Positions 1 to 6,674 are shown, counted from the first letter of the stretch. The stretch is 7,583 nt of DNA from CAZGQY01 sp964528035 (GCA_964528035.1 CAZGQY010000192.1:1-7583); one strand, 5' to 3'. Translations and numbers: made by a program. Notes: a model not told the origin generated them from the sequence alone.

Positions 1-2
1 AG

Positions 3-80
3 ACGGACAATAAGACCAGTCAGGATTCGTATATTATTGAATCCTCGCTCCTAAGCCAATTTCGGTTAGCCTCCGAGTAG
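3..80 (+). CDS. jetC: Probable JetC C-terminus (partial, 5' end outside window)
   Basis: An open frame enters from the left edge and ends at TAG 78-80, giving about 25 residues that finish LLSQFRLASE. The other two forward frames are closed by stops at 11-13 and 52-54. The stop lies 18 bases before the ATG of jetD, the spacing expected in an operon. In Wadjet operons the order is usually jetA-jetB-jetC-jetD, so the gene ending here should be jetC, the SMC-like ATPase that with JetA and JetB forms the condensin-like loop-extruding complex. The tail is consistent with the end of such a protein but is far too short to identify by itself. The identification rests on position and is inference. Confidence 0.5.
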   Translation, partial: TDNKTSQDSYIIESSLLSQFRLASE

Positions 81-98
81 ACAGGATTTTTGATAAGC

Positions 99-1295
99 AT
101 GCAGTGGACAAGCCCTTCAGACCTTCGTTCTCAAGTCCAAAAACTGTGGGACAGAGGTCTGATACTCAAGTCTGTCATTGACAACAATGGGCTGTTTCCA
201 AAACAGTTGCGGTTAAAAAAACCATCAAGCCAGGATCTGACTGATCGATTTAATGAGGTGCGCCAGTGGATTGCTTGTTTACAAAAAACCTCCGCTTATC
301 GAATCGAAACCCAGAAAATCCAACACCGCGTTATTGGCAGTAATACCATTCCTAAAGCAGTATGGATAGACAGTCCCGATCAGGCCATACAGTTACTTGG
401 AAAGTATAAGCAGGTCAAATATTTTACAGACCTGGTCGCGGTGACTCGCCACCGCCAACCCAGCATCATGGAATGGGTTAGCAAGTATCCGATCAAGGCC
501 TTGGCGTTATACCAGGACTGGTCAAAACTTTTGGATATCGTTGATTGGTTAAAGTTGAATCCGAATTCGCGGATTTATATTCGCCAGGTCGACATACCCG
601 GTATTCACAGTAAATTTATCGAGTCACATCGGGGCGTTTTGATGGCATTACTCGATCTGTCTTTACCACCAACTTCGGTTCACAGTGAATATAAGGGAAT
701 TGGTCAATTTTCAAGACGCTATGGATTTTTGAATAAACCCTTACGCCTTCGGTTTAGAGTGCTTGATCCGCAGATCAAGCTATTTGAGGGCTACAATCAG
801 GATATTAGTATCTCGAATGAAATATTCGGTTTACTTCACGGCGACCCACGTTGTAAAGGGAGAATTCAGAGGGTATTTATTACTGAGAACGAAATCAATT
901 TTCTCGCCTTTCCCCCTGTTCCTAACAGTATTATTCTTTTTGGTTCGGGTTATGGTTTCGAGGGTTTGTCTGATATTTCCTGGCTATTGGATACTGCGGT
1001 GTATTATTGGGGAGATATTGATACCAATGGATTGGCCATATTGGATCAGTTGAGAGCTCACTTGCCTGGTGTTCGTTCTATACTAATGGATGAAGAGACA
1101 TTATTAGCCCACAAAGATTTTTGGGTCGAAGAAGACAAACAGGCGATACGGGAATTAACTCGTCTGACTTCGTATGAGGAACAACTTTTCTTTGATTTGA
1201 ATCAAAACCGTTTCGGAAACAACATCAGGCTTGAGCAGGAAAGGGTTGGTTTTCAATGGATATTAAAAGCGATAGCGCAATGTTGCGCGATTTAG
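99..1295 (+). CDS. jetD: Wadjet anti-plasmid system nuclease subunit JetD (DUF3322/DUF2220)
   Basis: Complete 398-aa protein, the usual JetD size. JetD is the Toprim-type endonuclease of Wadjet; it cleaves closed circular DNA such as plasmids after the JetABC motor has extruded it. The N-terminal half (about residues 1-185, starting MQWTSPSDLRSQVQKLWDRG) matches the DUF3322 domain. The C-terminal half (about 205-395) matches the DUF2220/JetD C-terminal Toprim fold. Visible motifs, counted from the ATG, are FITENEINFLAFP with the candidate Toprim glutamate E263, YWGDIDTNG with the acidic pair D306/D308, MDEE with D331/E332, and the closing LEQERV near 378-383. ATG 99 is preferred over the in-frame TTG at 90 because family members begin close to this W-T-x-P-x-D-L motif. 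The ribosome site is weak (AGGA 83-86, 12 bases before the ATG). No frameshift or missing acidic residue is seen, so the subunit looks functional. Confidence 0.92.
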   Translation: MQWTSPSDLRSQVQKLWDRGLILKSVIDNNGLFPKQLRLKKPSSQDLTDRFNEVRQWIACLQKTSAYRIETQKIQHRVIGSNTIPKAVWIDSPDQAIQLLGKYKQVKYFTDLVAVTRHRQPSIMEWVSKYPIKALALYQDWSKLLDIVDWLKLNPNSRIYIRQVDIPGIHSKFIESHRGVLMALLDLSLPPTSVHSEYKGIGQFSRRYGFLNKPLRLRFRVLDPQIKLFEGYNQDISISNEIFGLLHGDPRCKGRIQRVFITENEINFLAFPPVPNSIILFGSGYGFEGLSDISWLLDTAVYYWGDIDTNGLAILDQLRAHLPGVRSILMDEETLLAHKDFWVEEDKQAIRELTRLTSYEEQLFFDLNQNRFGNNIRLEQERVGFQWILKAIAQCCAI

Positions 1296-1407
1296 TCTGG
1301 CGACATCGGCTCCCGATCTCAGCTTGTCCGCTTAAATCCTGGGACGGTTTTATTGGATTTCAATATATTGGTCGCTGTTCCGTATGATTAGCGCATAGAG
1401 TGTAAGT

Positions 1408-1465
1408 CTTAGATTGTTCAAGATGGATGACTACGTCCATGTTGCAGAAGTCCGAACAATCAGAG
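1408..1465. other. Nested stem-loop in the pgi upstream region
   Basis: An outer perfect 8-bp inverted repeat (GATTGTTC 1412-1419 with GAACAATC 1454-1461) continues outward after one A-A mismatch with three more pairs (1408-1410 with 1463-1465, one of them G-T). Inside it lies a second stem, ATGGATG 1423-1429 with CGTCCAT 1434-1440, seven pairs including one G-T wobble, closed by a 4-base loop. A side arm of about 13 bases (1441-1453) remains unpaired. No T-run follows on either strand, so it does not look like a terminator. It could be a structured leader for pgi, a small RNA or a repeat remnant; the sequence alone does not decide. Confidence 0.4.
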
Positions 1466-1521
1466 TATTGCACCCTTAGAAAAATATATGCTGATAAATT
1501 TAAGGTACGAAAATATTGACT

Positions 1522-1525
1522 GAGG
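1522..1525 (+). promoter_or_regulatory. Ribosome binding site of pgi
   Basis: GAGG seven bases before ATG 1533. It fixes the start: the resulting protein begins near the N-terminus typical of the family and has the usual length. Confidence 0.6.
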
Positions 1526-1532
1526 TTTTAGG

Positions 1533-3173
1533 ATGGAAATAGAGGACAGAGTATCAGATTCCTGGCAATTGTTGCAGCAGCATTATGAGCAAATCGACCA
1601 AGTTGAATTGCAACAGATGTTTGTTGATGATGCGAATCGATTTGAACGTTATTCGCTAGATGCAGCCGGACTGTTTCTTGATTATTCCAAAAATCGTATT
1701 GGTGACGAAACCTTAAAATATCTGCTTGAATTGGCGAAGGAGCGCCAGGTGGAAACCTGGATTCGGCGAATGATTTCTGGTGAAAAAATAAATTCGACTG
1801 AAAATCGTGCGGTTCTTCATATAGCCTTAAGAAATCAGTCAGACCGAGCCATAATGGTTGATGGCTGCGATGTGATGCCCGCTGTACGGTCTGTGAAGTG
1901 CAAAATTTCAAAATTTGTTGATTCAGTACATACTGGAGAGTGGCGAGGAATCACCGGCAAGACAATAACGGATATAGTGAATATCGGTATCGGTGGTTCT
2001 GATCTCGGGCCACGTATGGTCGTCGATGCCTTGCGGGACTTTTGGATTCCCGGTCTGCGTACACATTTTATTGCCAATATAGATGGAGCTGATCTTTCCG
2101 CGACACTCTCTGGTCTGAATGCTGAAACCACTTTATTTATTGTGGCCTCCAAAACTTTCACTACACAGGAAACCATGACCAATGCCCGATCCGCCAGGAG
2201 CTGGTTTTTTGAGAATATTCCTGAGTCTACCCACATAGATAAGCATTTTGTCGCCGTATCAACGAATCAGTCAGAGGTGGAAGCCTTTGGAATCGACTCG
2301 GACAATATGTTCGAGTTTTGGGATTGGGTGGGAGGCCGGTATTCACTTTGGTCGGCAATTGGTTTATCCATTGCTCTGGCAGTTGGGGTGAAAAATTTTA
2401 ATCAACTCCTGGAAGGTGCATTCGCCATGGATGAACACTTTCAGACGGCTCCTATCGAAAAAAACATGCCGATGATAATGGCTCTGATCGGAATCTGGAA
2501 TCGAAATATTCTTGGTGCTGACAGTTTGGCGATATTACCCTATGACCAGAGACTCCATCGGTTTCCTGCTTATTTACAACAGTGTGATATGGAGAGCAAT
2601 GGAAAAACGGTAGGGTGCAATGGTCAACCGGTTAGTTTGAAAACCGGGCCAATTATTTGGGGGGAACCGGGTACAAATGGGCAACATGCATTCTACCAGT
2701 TGATCCATCAAGGCAGCAATCTGGTTCCGGTAGATTTTATAGTTGCAATGCAAGGCGATAGTGGCTTGCAGGAACACCACGATATTCTGGTTGCTAACTG
2801 TTTTGCACAAGCAGAAGCTCTTATGATTGGTAAGACTACCCAGAAGGCTTACAGTGAGTTGGCTGAATTTGAGTGTAACGAAGAGACACGGGAACTTTTG
2901 GCGAAGCACAAAACTTTTTCAGGAAACAAGCCGAGTAATATGCTGATCATGGATAGCCTTAGCCCGAAAAGTCTGGGAGCATTGATTGCGTTATATGAAC
3001 ACAAAATATTTGTTCAGGGTGTGATCTGGGGAATAAATTCTTTTGACCAGTGGGGGGTCGAACTTGGAAAGCAATTGGCTAATGCGCTTTTGGTGGAAAT
3101 AGAGGGGGAGTTAAATCCTGGTGCGCACGATTCTTCGACCCGTGGATTGTTGAAACGTTATAAGGATCGTTAA
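1533..3173 (+). CDS. pgi: Glucose-6-phosphate isomerase
   Basis: 546 aa, essentially the E. coli length (549). It interconverts glucose 6-phosphate and fructose 6-phosphate in the cytoplasm, in glycolysis and gluconeogenesis. Visible landmarks are the sugar-phosphate binding loops IGIGGSDLGP (151-160) and SKTFTTQET (206-214), the first family signature DWVGGRYSLWSAIG with R269, the catalytic base in DMESNGK (E354), the ring-opening histidine in GTNGQHAFYQL (H385), and the second signature FDQWGVELGK with the conserved lysine K513. All expected catalytic residues are present and the frame is intact. The gene stands alone: jetD lies 237 bases upstream, and the next gene is convergent. It is ordinary core metabolism between accessory regions and shows no sign of transfer. 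Confidence 0.98.
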   Translation: MEIEDRVSDSWQLLQQHYEQIDQVELQQMFVDDANRFERYSLDAAGLFLDYSKNRIGDETLKYLLELAKERQVETWIRRMISGEKINSTENRAVLHIALRNQSDRAIMVDGCDVMPAVRSVKCKISKFVDSVHTGEWRGITGKTITDIVNIGIGGSDLGPRMVVDALRDFWIPGLRTHFIANIDGADLSATLSGLNAETTLFIVASKTFTTQETMTNARSARSWFFENIPESTHIDKHFVAVSTNQSEVEAFGIDSDNMFEFWDWVGGRYSLWSAIGLSIALAVGVKNFNQLLEGAFAMDEHFQTAPIEKNMPMIMALIGIWNRNILGADSLAILPYDQRLHRFPAYLQQCDMESNGKTVGCNGQPVSLKTGPIIWGEPGTNGQHAFYQLIHQGSNLVPVDFIVAMQGDSGLQEHHDILVANCFAQAEALMIGKTTQKAYSELAEFECNEETRELLAKHKTFSGNKPSNMLIMDSLSPKSLGALIALYEHKIFVQGVIWGINSFDQWGVELGKQLANALLVEIEGELNPGAHDSSTRGLLKRYKDR

Positions 3174-3205
3174 AAAATTCGGATCGATTGATATCTCAAT
3201 CCGAA
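3172..3205 (-). terminator. Rho-independent terminator of the minus-strand 92-aa gene
   Basis: The arms TTCGGA (3178-3183) and TCCGAA (3200-3205) enclose TTGA (3188-3191) and TCAA (3196-3199) around a 4-base loop, with a 4-base bulge on one side: ten pairs in all. On the minus strand the stem is followed at once by six T (complement of A 3172-3177). On the plus strand no T-run follows, so it mainly terminates the gene at 3227-3505. Its T-run overlaps the pgi stop codon, so it might also slow transcription coming out of pgi. Confidence 0.75.
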
Positions 3206-3226
3206 ATTCAATAGTTCCAGCTGCGG

Positions 3227-3505
3227 TCAAAGGTTTCTTTTTGGCAGGGGCGGTGCTGGATAGCGGTCAAGCTTTAAGTTCCAATAGGCCCAGGAGCGAC
3301 CGTCAAATATTCCCGGTGGAGCGTTATCGAGTGCTTCGATGAGTTCTTCATTAGAAAACAGACCTCGAATTGTTTTCATATCCTCATGGGTTCCGTAAGT
3401 CATAGCGTAGGCAATAAAACGAACCGAATCAGATACGGCTTGTTTAGGATCTTCAAACCAAATCAACCGACGGGATATATCTTCTAATTCTGGGGTTAAA
3501 TGCAT
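3227..3505 (-). CDS. Conserved protein of unknown function, 92 aa
   Basis: Small soluble protein without signal peptide or membrane span. The start MHLTPELEDISRRLIWFE (ATG 3505-3503) is preferred; an in-frame ATG at 3541 would add 12 hydrophobic residues (MQIYFWFFVLKA) encoded inside a 53-bp dispersed repeat and so unlikely to be native. Motifs are VRFIAYAMTYGT (28-39), an acidic helix SNEELIEALDNAPPGIFDGRS split over 51-71, WAYWNLKL (72-79) and a proline-rich end RYPAPPLPKR. From memory this pattern belongs to a widespread proteobacterial family whose genes often precede a nucleotidyltransferase-like (AbiEii-type) gene; I cannot verify that here, and no such partner follows, because the gene runs straight into its terminator and pgi. 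Its function is therefore unknown. The upstream region lies within the repeat, so the gene may use a repeat-borne promoter. Confidence 0.85.
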   Translation of the reverse strand: MHLTPELEDISRRLIWFEDPKQAVSDSVRFIAYAMTYGTHEDMKTIRGLFSNEELIEALDNAPPGIFDGRSWAYWNLKLDRYPAPPLPKRNL

Positions 3506-3508
3506 TGC

Positions 3509-3561
3509 TTTCAATACAAAAAACCAGAAATAAATTTGCACGAAGCTTGATTAAGCGCCAT
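3509..3561. repeat. 53-bp perfect direct repeat, copy 1
   Basis: Identical over 53 of 53 bases, in the same orientation, to 7084-7136. It lies three bases upstream of the preferred ATG of the minus-strand 92-aa gene, so it forms that gene's immediate upstream region. Homology stops abruptly at both ends: into the gene on one side, and after CGCCAT on the other. There copy 1 carries 39 extra bases (3562-3600) before the shared GATTGACCCCTTATTT motif resumes at 3601. Confidence 0.95.
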
Positions 3562-3600
3562 ATCAAAGTGATTGAAAAATATTTGTATATAGTAAAAAAT

Positions 3601-3647
3601 GATTGACCCCTTATTTCGACCCCTTATTTCTTCTATACCCGAAATAA
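3601..3647. repeat. Tandem 13-mer GACCCCTTATTTC with adjoining hairpin
   Basis: GACCCCTTATTTC occurs twice in direct succession (3605-3617 and 3618-3630), preceded by GATT. The second unit ends in TTATTTC (3624-3630), which pairs perfectly with GAAATAA (3641-3647) across a 10-base loop. The core TTGACCCCTTAT is the terminal inverted repeat of the element at 6624-7150, so this is probably an end of a related element. Confidence 0.7.
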
Positions 3648-3670
3648 AGTTAAAAGATCAAAAAAACTGA

Positions 3671-4214
3671 GTTTCAAGTAAAATTAATGGGTTTAAGCAT
3701 TACCTGTACTCTAAGATTCATGTTAAGTTACCATTCGAAGAGTACTTTAAACATTACAGAAAATACTCGTTACCTAACAAGTTTGTTCGAAACTGGCTGG
3801 CGAGTATCCTTGTGCAATCCAATGATCTGGAGAAGCCTGTTAATGACGTGTTGGGACTCACCTCTAGGATGGAACAACTCACCAATAGCGGATGTGAATC
3901 ATTCTGCCGCTAGTCCCATGGTGTTCGAATCAATTTCCAGTACAGATTTGAAATCGGAATGCTATGTTCTGTGCTGCGGTGTAAGAATCAGTTTGGTACT
4001 TATTACAGATAAAGGATATTCTTTTACAATCAACGATGGCGGTAAAATTAAACCGGAACACGATTGTATCCAACCGCAGCACGAGATAATTTCAAATGAT
4101 CGACAGGGACAAAAAATCGTACCGGCTGTATCAAAAGTAAGCGGTCTCAATGTACAACCAGTTTTAACTATAACTTACTGCTTTATTTCTGGGCTCCTTT
4201 TTGAGGATCGTTGA
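3671..4214 (+). pseudogene. Broken or unrecognised reading frame upstream of the kinase
   Basis: Two overlapping frames are open and neither is a clean gene. The first runs 3671-3913 with no ATG, GTG or TTG start near its beginning (TGA 3668-3670 just before it). It has a protein-like, charged composition, for example KLPFEEYFKHYRKYSLPNK at about residues 19-37. The second frame is open from ATG 3687 to TGA 4212-4214; its early part looks like an out-of-frame shadow, but its later part (from ATG 3918, 98 aa) contains a hydrophobic stretch ISLVLITD and ends inside the ribosome site of the kinase. One frameshift near 3880-3915 would join the good halves into a single protein of about 180 aa. 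I recognise no family. Alternatives are an intact small gene at 3918-4214 translationally coupled to the kinase, or no gene at all. Confidence 0.3.
4203..4207 (+). promoter_or_regulatory. Ribosome binding site of the kinase gene
   Basis: GAGGA nine bases before ATG 4217, which decides for this start over the in-frame TTG at 4211 (only three bases away). The site lies within the end of the upstream open frame (stop 4212-4214), so the two could be translationally coupled if that frame is translated. Confidence 0.6.
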
Positions 4215-4216
4215 TC

Positions 4217-5815
4217 ATGCTCCAAGCCAACGAGACACACACCTGTTTAAAGTGCAATACAGAACACCCTTCACGCAACTTAGTCGAATATAACTACCGA
4301 TGCCCAAATTGTGACTTGGAAACTGCACACATTGACCGCAGGCTAAACGGCACGATACGAGGTATTTTCAGCTGGTTGCATCAAGCCGGTGACATAATCA
4401 GTGATCGCTATAAAATTTGTTCATTACTCGGACGAGGCGGATTTGCTGCCACATACTTAGTTGAAGATATTCGCCTTAACGGGAAAAACTGTGCACTGAA
4501 AGAAATCCCGGAAATTCTTTTCGATGCGTATGAAACTAACCTGCTCAGTCGTTTAAATCATCCATCCATCCCGGATATAACCGATCAGTTCACGCTCGAT
4601 AACATGGTTTATTTGGTGCTAAAGTTTGGTGGGCACAAAACACTGGAAAGCGTTCGAAAATTCTCCGGTGGGAAAATTTCGTTATCTACTCTAATGCCCT
4701 GGATGCAGCAACTATGTTGTGTGTTGGATTATCTGCACACACGAAACCCACCAGTTATACATAGAGATCTCAAGCCGGCCAATATTTTATTGGATGATAA
4801 CGACCGTGTTGCACTAATCGATTTTGGTATCGCCAAACAAGAAGAAGCGGGGCTAGAAACTCGAACATTGGCACGCGCGGTGACCCATGGATTTAGCCCA
4901 CCGGAACAAGTAGGCGGTAGCGGAACCGACCCGCGCTCCGATATCTACGCATTTGCCGCGACCAGCTATGCTGTCGCGACTGGCATAATCCCTCCGGCGG
5001 CACATGAAAGACTCGCCGGAAAAATATTACTCGAACCCATACAGTTAATTTCAACATTTCCGCAAGCACTGAACAATGCATTGCTGCGAGCGCTGGATTT
5101 GAATATAAACAATCGCCAGGCATCGATAAAAGAATTCGCTGCGGCGTTCGATGTCCCGGATAATGTTGTTCCGTTTTTGCAATCTACCGCAACGGTTGTA
5201 ATCCCGGAAAACCAATCACCCATTACGGCGGCCAGTACACCGATTCCATCAGTCAAACTTAAAACAAAAAACGATGTACCGCTACTAACCCGGAAACCAC
5301 GAATTCTTTGGTTGTTGATCGGTGCGCTGTTGTGTACCAGCTTGATGATTGCGGGTTTCGGTGTTTGGTATTCGCAAAACCAACCAAATGAATTAACGGC
5401 ATCAGACAATCCAAAAAAATCACTGACCGTAGAACAACAGTTAAGCACCGCGAAAAAATCCGACCCGGATGTTCCGAAGTCTGCCCCGCCCGTGGAGAAA
5501 AATACGGATTCGACATTGGTCGATTCACAGGAAATGTTGCCAAACGAAGTAACACCGGTGAGCTCTTCACAATCGACGTCATCAACAACATCGGCGCTTG
5601 ATGCATTCAATAAACGACGAAAATACGCGGACAAAAAATCCAATACGCGATTGAGTTCAACACATAAAAAGACCAGGGTCTCAAAATCCCAATACACCCG
5701 GCGGACGCCTGCCAGGAAGAAAAGTCCGCGTTACAGCCGAAAAACACCCCAGGAGACATCGAGGCCGCAAAAAAACAAAGCGTGGGCCAAAGACTTTAAA
5801 GTCGAGTGGAAATAG
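4217..5815 (+). CDS. Membrane-anchored Hanks-type Ser/Thr protein kinase with N-terminal zinc ribbon
   Basis: 532 aa from ATG 4217. Domains in order: a zinc-ribbon-like CxxC...CxxC module (C10, C13, C29, C32); a complete eukaryotic-type kinase domain at about 63-315; a linker; one membrane span at about 363-385 (WLLIGALLCTSLMIAGFGVW); and a 147-residue tail. The kinase has the glycine loop LLGRGGFAATYL, ATP-binding K95 (CALKE), the probable helix-C glutamate E106 (YETNLLSRLNHPSI), the catalytic loop HRDLKPANILL with D184 and N189, DFG at 202-204, and SPPEQ in the place of APE. All residues for phosphotransfer are there, so it should be active. By topology the kinase faces the cytoplasm and the tail the periplasm. 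The tail is acidic/Ser-Thr-rich first (SSSQSTSSTTS near 449-459) and then strongly basic (Lys/Arg/Ser/Thr, 465-530) with no PASTA or other sensor domain that I recognise. The substrate is unknown. The neighbouring lipoprotein is the obvious candidate partner. Confidence 0.93.
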   Translation: MLQANETHTCLKCNTEHPSRNLVEYNYRCPNCDLETAHIDRRLNGTIRGIFSWLHQAGDIISDRYKICSLLGRGGFAATYLVEDIRLNGKNCALKEIPEILFDAYETNLLSRLNHPSIPDITDQFTLDNMVYLVLKFGGHKTLESVRKFSGGKISLSTLMPWMQQLCCVLDYLHTRNPPVIHRDLKPANILLDDNDRVALIDFGIAKQEEAGLETRTLARAVTHGFSPPEQVGGSGTDPRSDIYAFAATSYAVATGIIPPAAHERLAGKILLEPIQLISTFPQALNNALLRALDLNINNRQASIKEFAAAFDVPDNVVPFLQSTATVVIPENQSPITAASTPIPSVKLKTKNDVPLLTRKPRILWLLIGALLCTSLMIAGFGVWYSQNQPNELTASDNPKKSLTVEQQLSTAKKSDPDVPKSAPPVEKNTDSTLVDSQEMLPNEVTPVSSSQSTSSTTSALDAFNKRRKYADKKSNTRLSSTHKKTRVSKSQYTRRTPARKKSPRYSRKTPQETSRPQKNKAWAKDFKVEWK

Positions 5816-6016
5816 ATGATGTAGAGACAGGCAGTTAGTGTAATAATTTGGTCAATGACACATTACGAAATCGACCGGGACACGATGCATCTTGAAACTT
5901 CACCCGATGCCTCAGGTTACTATACAATAATACCGCAAATCCCAGCCAATAATAAATTTTAACCGGGCAGCGACTGTATTGGACACGCAAAAAAACGGTG
6001 TTGACACACAGCTATT
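5816..6016 (+). other. Intergenic region kinase-lipoprotein, with a possible 35-aa frame
   Basis: 201 bases between two same-strand genes. No T-tailed hairpin ends the kinase, so co-transcription is possible. A short frame at 5855-5962 (ATG to TAA, 35 codons, starting MTHYEIDRDTMHLETS) has a plausible amino-acid mix but no ribosome site. It may be a small gene, a remnant or chance. A perfect TTGACA at 6001-6006 lies too close to the next ATG to serve it as a -35 box. Confidence 0.35.
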
Positions 6017-6538
6017 ATGAAAAACAATTCAATATATCTCAGCATATGTTTGTTAGTTTTAAGTTGCGCATCGCTAAACTCTCCAAATCCGTTCAAGTCG
6101 ATATTCTGGAATATGAAGAAAGATATGCGCAAACCGGGTGCGGAAATGACAGCCAGTCCGGAATGGGTATGGCGAAAATATCGATGTAAAAAAAAACCAT
6201 TACCGTTTGTCGACTTAATTCATAACGAAGTTATCCCGGAAACGTTAGCCGCCGGTGATGAAATTAACCACCGCTTTATTTATGTAATGTGCCCGGAACA
6301 AGCAACACAGGTTATGACAGGAACCCTTTACCGTAGTTTTTTTTCCAAAGGGGAGATGATATTCGAACATGAAATCGAGAATTTTGAACTTAGCCCCGGT
6401 CGGTGGATAATCGACGCATTGGTAACGATACCGGCACAAGCCGATCCGGGTGTTTATTCGATTAGAATAAGTTTTTCAGCACCCGATCCGATTTTTGAAA
6501 AAGACATCCCATTTTCTGTGTACAAGAATAAACCTTAA
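6017..6538 (+). CDS. Predicted outer-membrane lipoprotein, 173 aa, unknown function
   Basis: The protein starts with a lipoprotein signal peptide: charged MKNNS, hydrophobic IYLSICLLVL, then lipobox LVLSC with the lipidated cysteine at C17. The residues after it are Ala-Ser and not Asp, which by the usual Lol rule favours the outer membrane. The mature part (about 155 residues) has an SPEWVWRKYRC segment (47-57) and then alternating short hydrophobic strands (HRFIYVMC, TGTLYRSFF, PGRWIIDALVTI, PGVYSIRISFS) typical of a beta-sandwich. C57 and C92 could form a disulfide; both are inference. I recognise no named domain. No clear ribosome site precedes the ATG, but the signal peptide begins exactly there. 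The gene follows the kinase on the same strand, 201 bases away, with nothing else between that is convincingly a gene, suggesting a shared envelope role. Confidence 0.8.
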   Translation: MKNNSIYLSICLLVLSCASLNSPNPFKSIFWNMKKDMRKPGAEMTASPEWVWRKYRCKKKPLPFVDLIHNEVIPETLAAGDEINHRFIYVMCPEQATQVMTGTLYRSFFSKGEMIFEHEIENFELSPGRWIIDALVTIPAQADPGVYSIRISFSAPDPIFEKDIPFSVYKNKP

Positions 6539-6566
6539 GAGGAAAACCTACTCATTATTCAAGTAT

Positions 6567-6674
6567 TCATTTCTCTGGTAATTTAATATCCACATGATCG
6601 CCCACTTTTAAACCATGCAACAGATAAGGGGTCAAGCCTATTTCAATATATGTGATACTCAGTGCATACCTACC
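6567..6674 (-). pseudogene. C-terminal remnant of an unidentified minus-strand gene
   Basis: Reading the minus strand, an open frame with no start codon ends in LLHGLKVGDHVDIKLPEK and TGA (6569-6567). The ending is clearly protein-like (alternating charged and hydrophobic residues, KVGDHVDIKL). The part outside the repeat element (6567-6623) looks like the true tail. From 6624 onward the frame continues through the 12-bp terminal repeat (reading LTPY) to an in-frame stop at 6677-6675, and may be chance. The simplest reading is that the TTGACCCC element inserted into, or was deleted together with, a gene whose body is gone. The family is not recognised. Confidence 0.35.

Larger units (their letters stand above)
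1296..1532. other. Intergenic region jetD-pgi
   Basis: 237 bases with no convincing gene on either strand. It contains a short hairpin (ATCGG 1305-1309 / CCGAT 1313-1317, no T-run) and the larger nested inverted repeat listed separately. No clear Rho-independent terminator for jetD is seen. A promoter for pgi should lie here, but I cannot fix one: TTGCAC at 1468-1473 is a possible -35, and the sequences 17-19 bases further on (around TGATAAAT, 1492-1499) match a -10 box poorly. Confidence 0.5.

Noticed and set aside
90..98. TTG 90 as the jetD start
   Set aside because: It adds only three residues, and its ribosome site would be three bases away; ATG 99 gives the usual family N-terminus.
1275..1288. 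GCGCAA/TTGCGC palindrome at the jetD 3' end as a terminator
   Set aside because: It lies inside the coding sequence, has a very short stem and is not followed by a T-run.
3506..3541. Upstream ATG 3541 giving a 104-aa version of the minus-strand protein
   Set aside because: The extra 12 residues come almost entirely from the 53-bp dispersed repeat and are unlike the rest of the protein.
3509..3561. Repeat copies as part of a CRISPR array
   Set aside because: Only two copies, 3.5 kb apart, with genes between and no regular spacers or cas genes.
4893..5697. Long minus-strand open frames opposite the kinase
   Set aside because: They are shadows of the kinase reading frame with no family likeness and no ribosome sites.
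6001..6006. Perfect TTGACA as a promoter for the lipoprotein gene
   Set aside because: A -10 box at normal spacing would fall inside the coding sequence, past the start codon and the signal peptide start.
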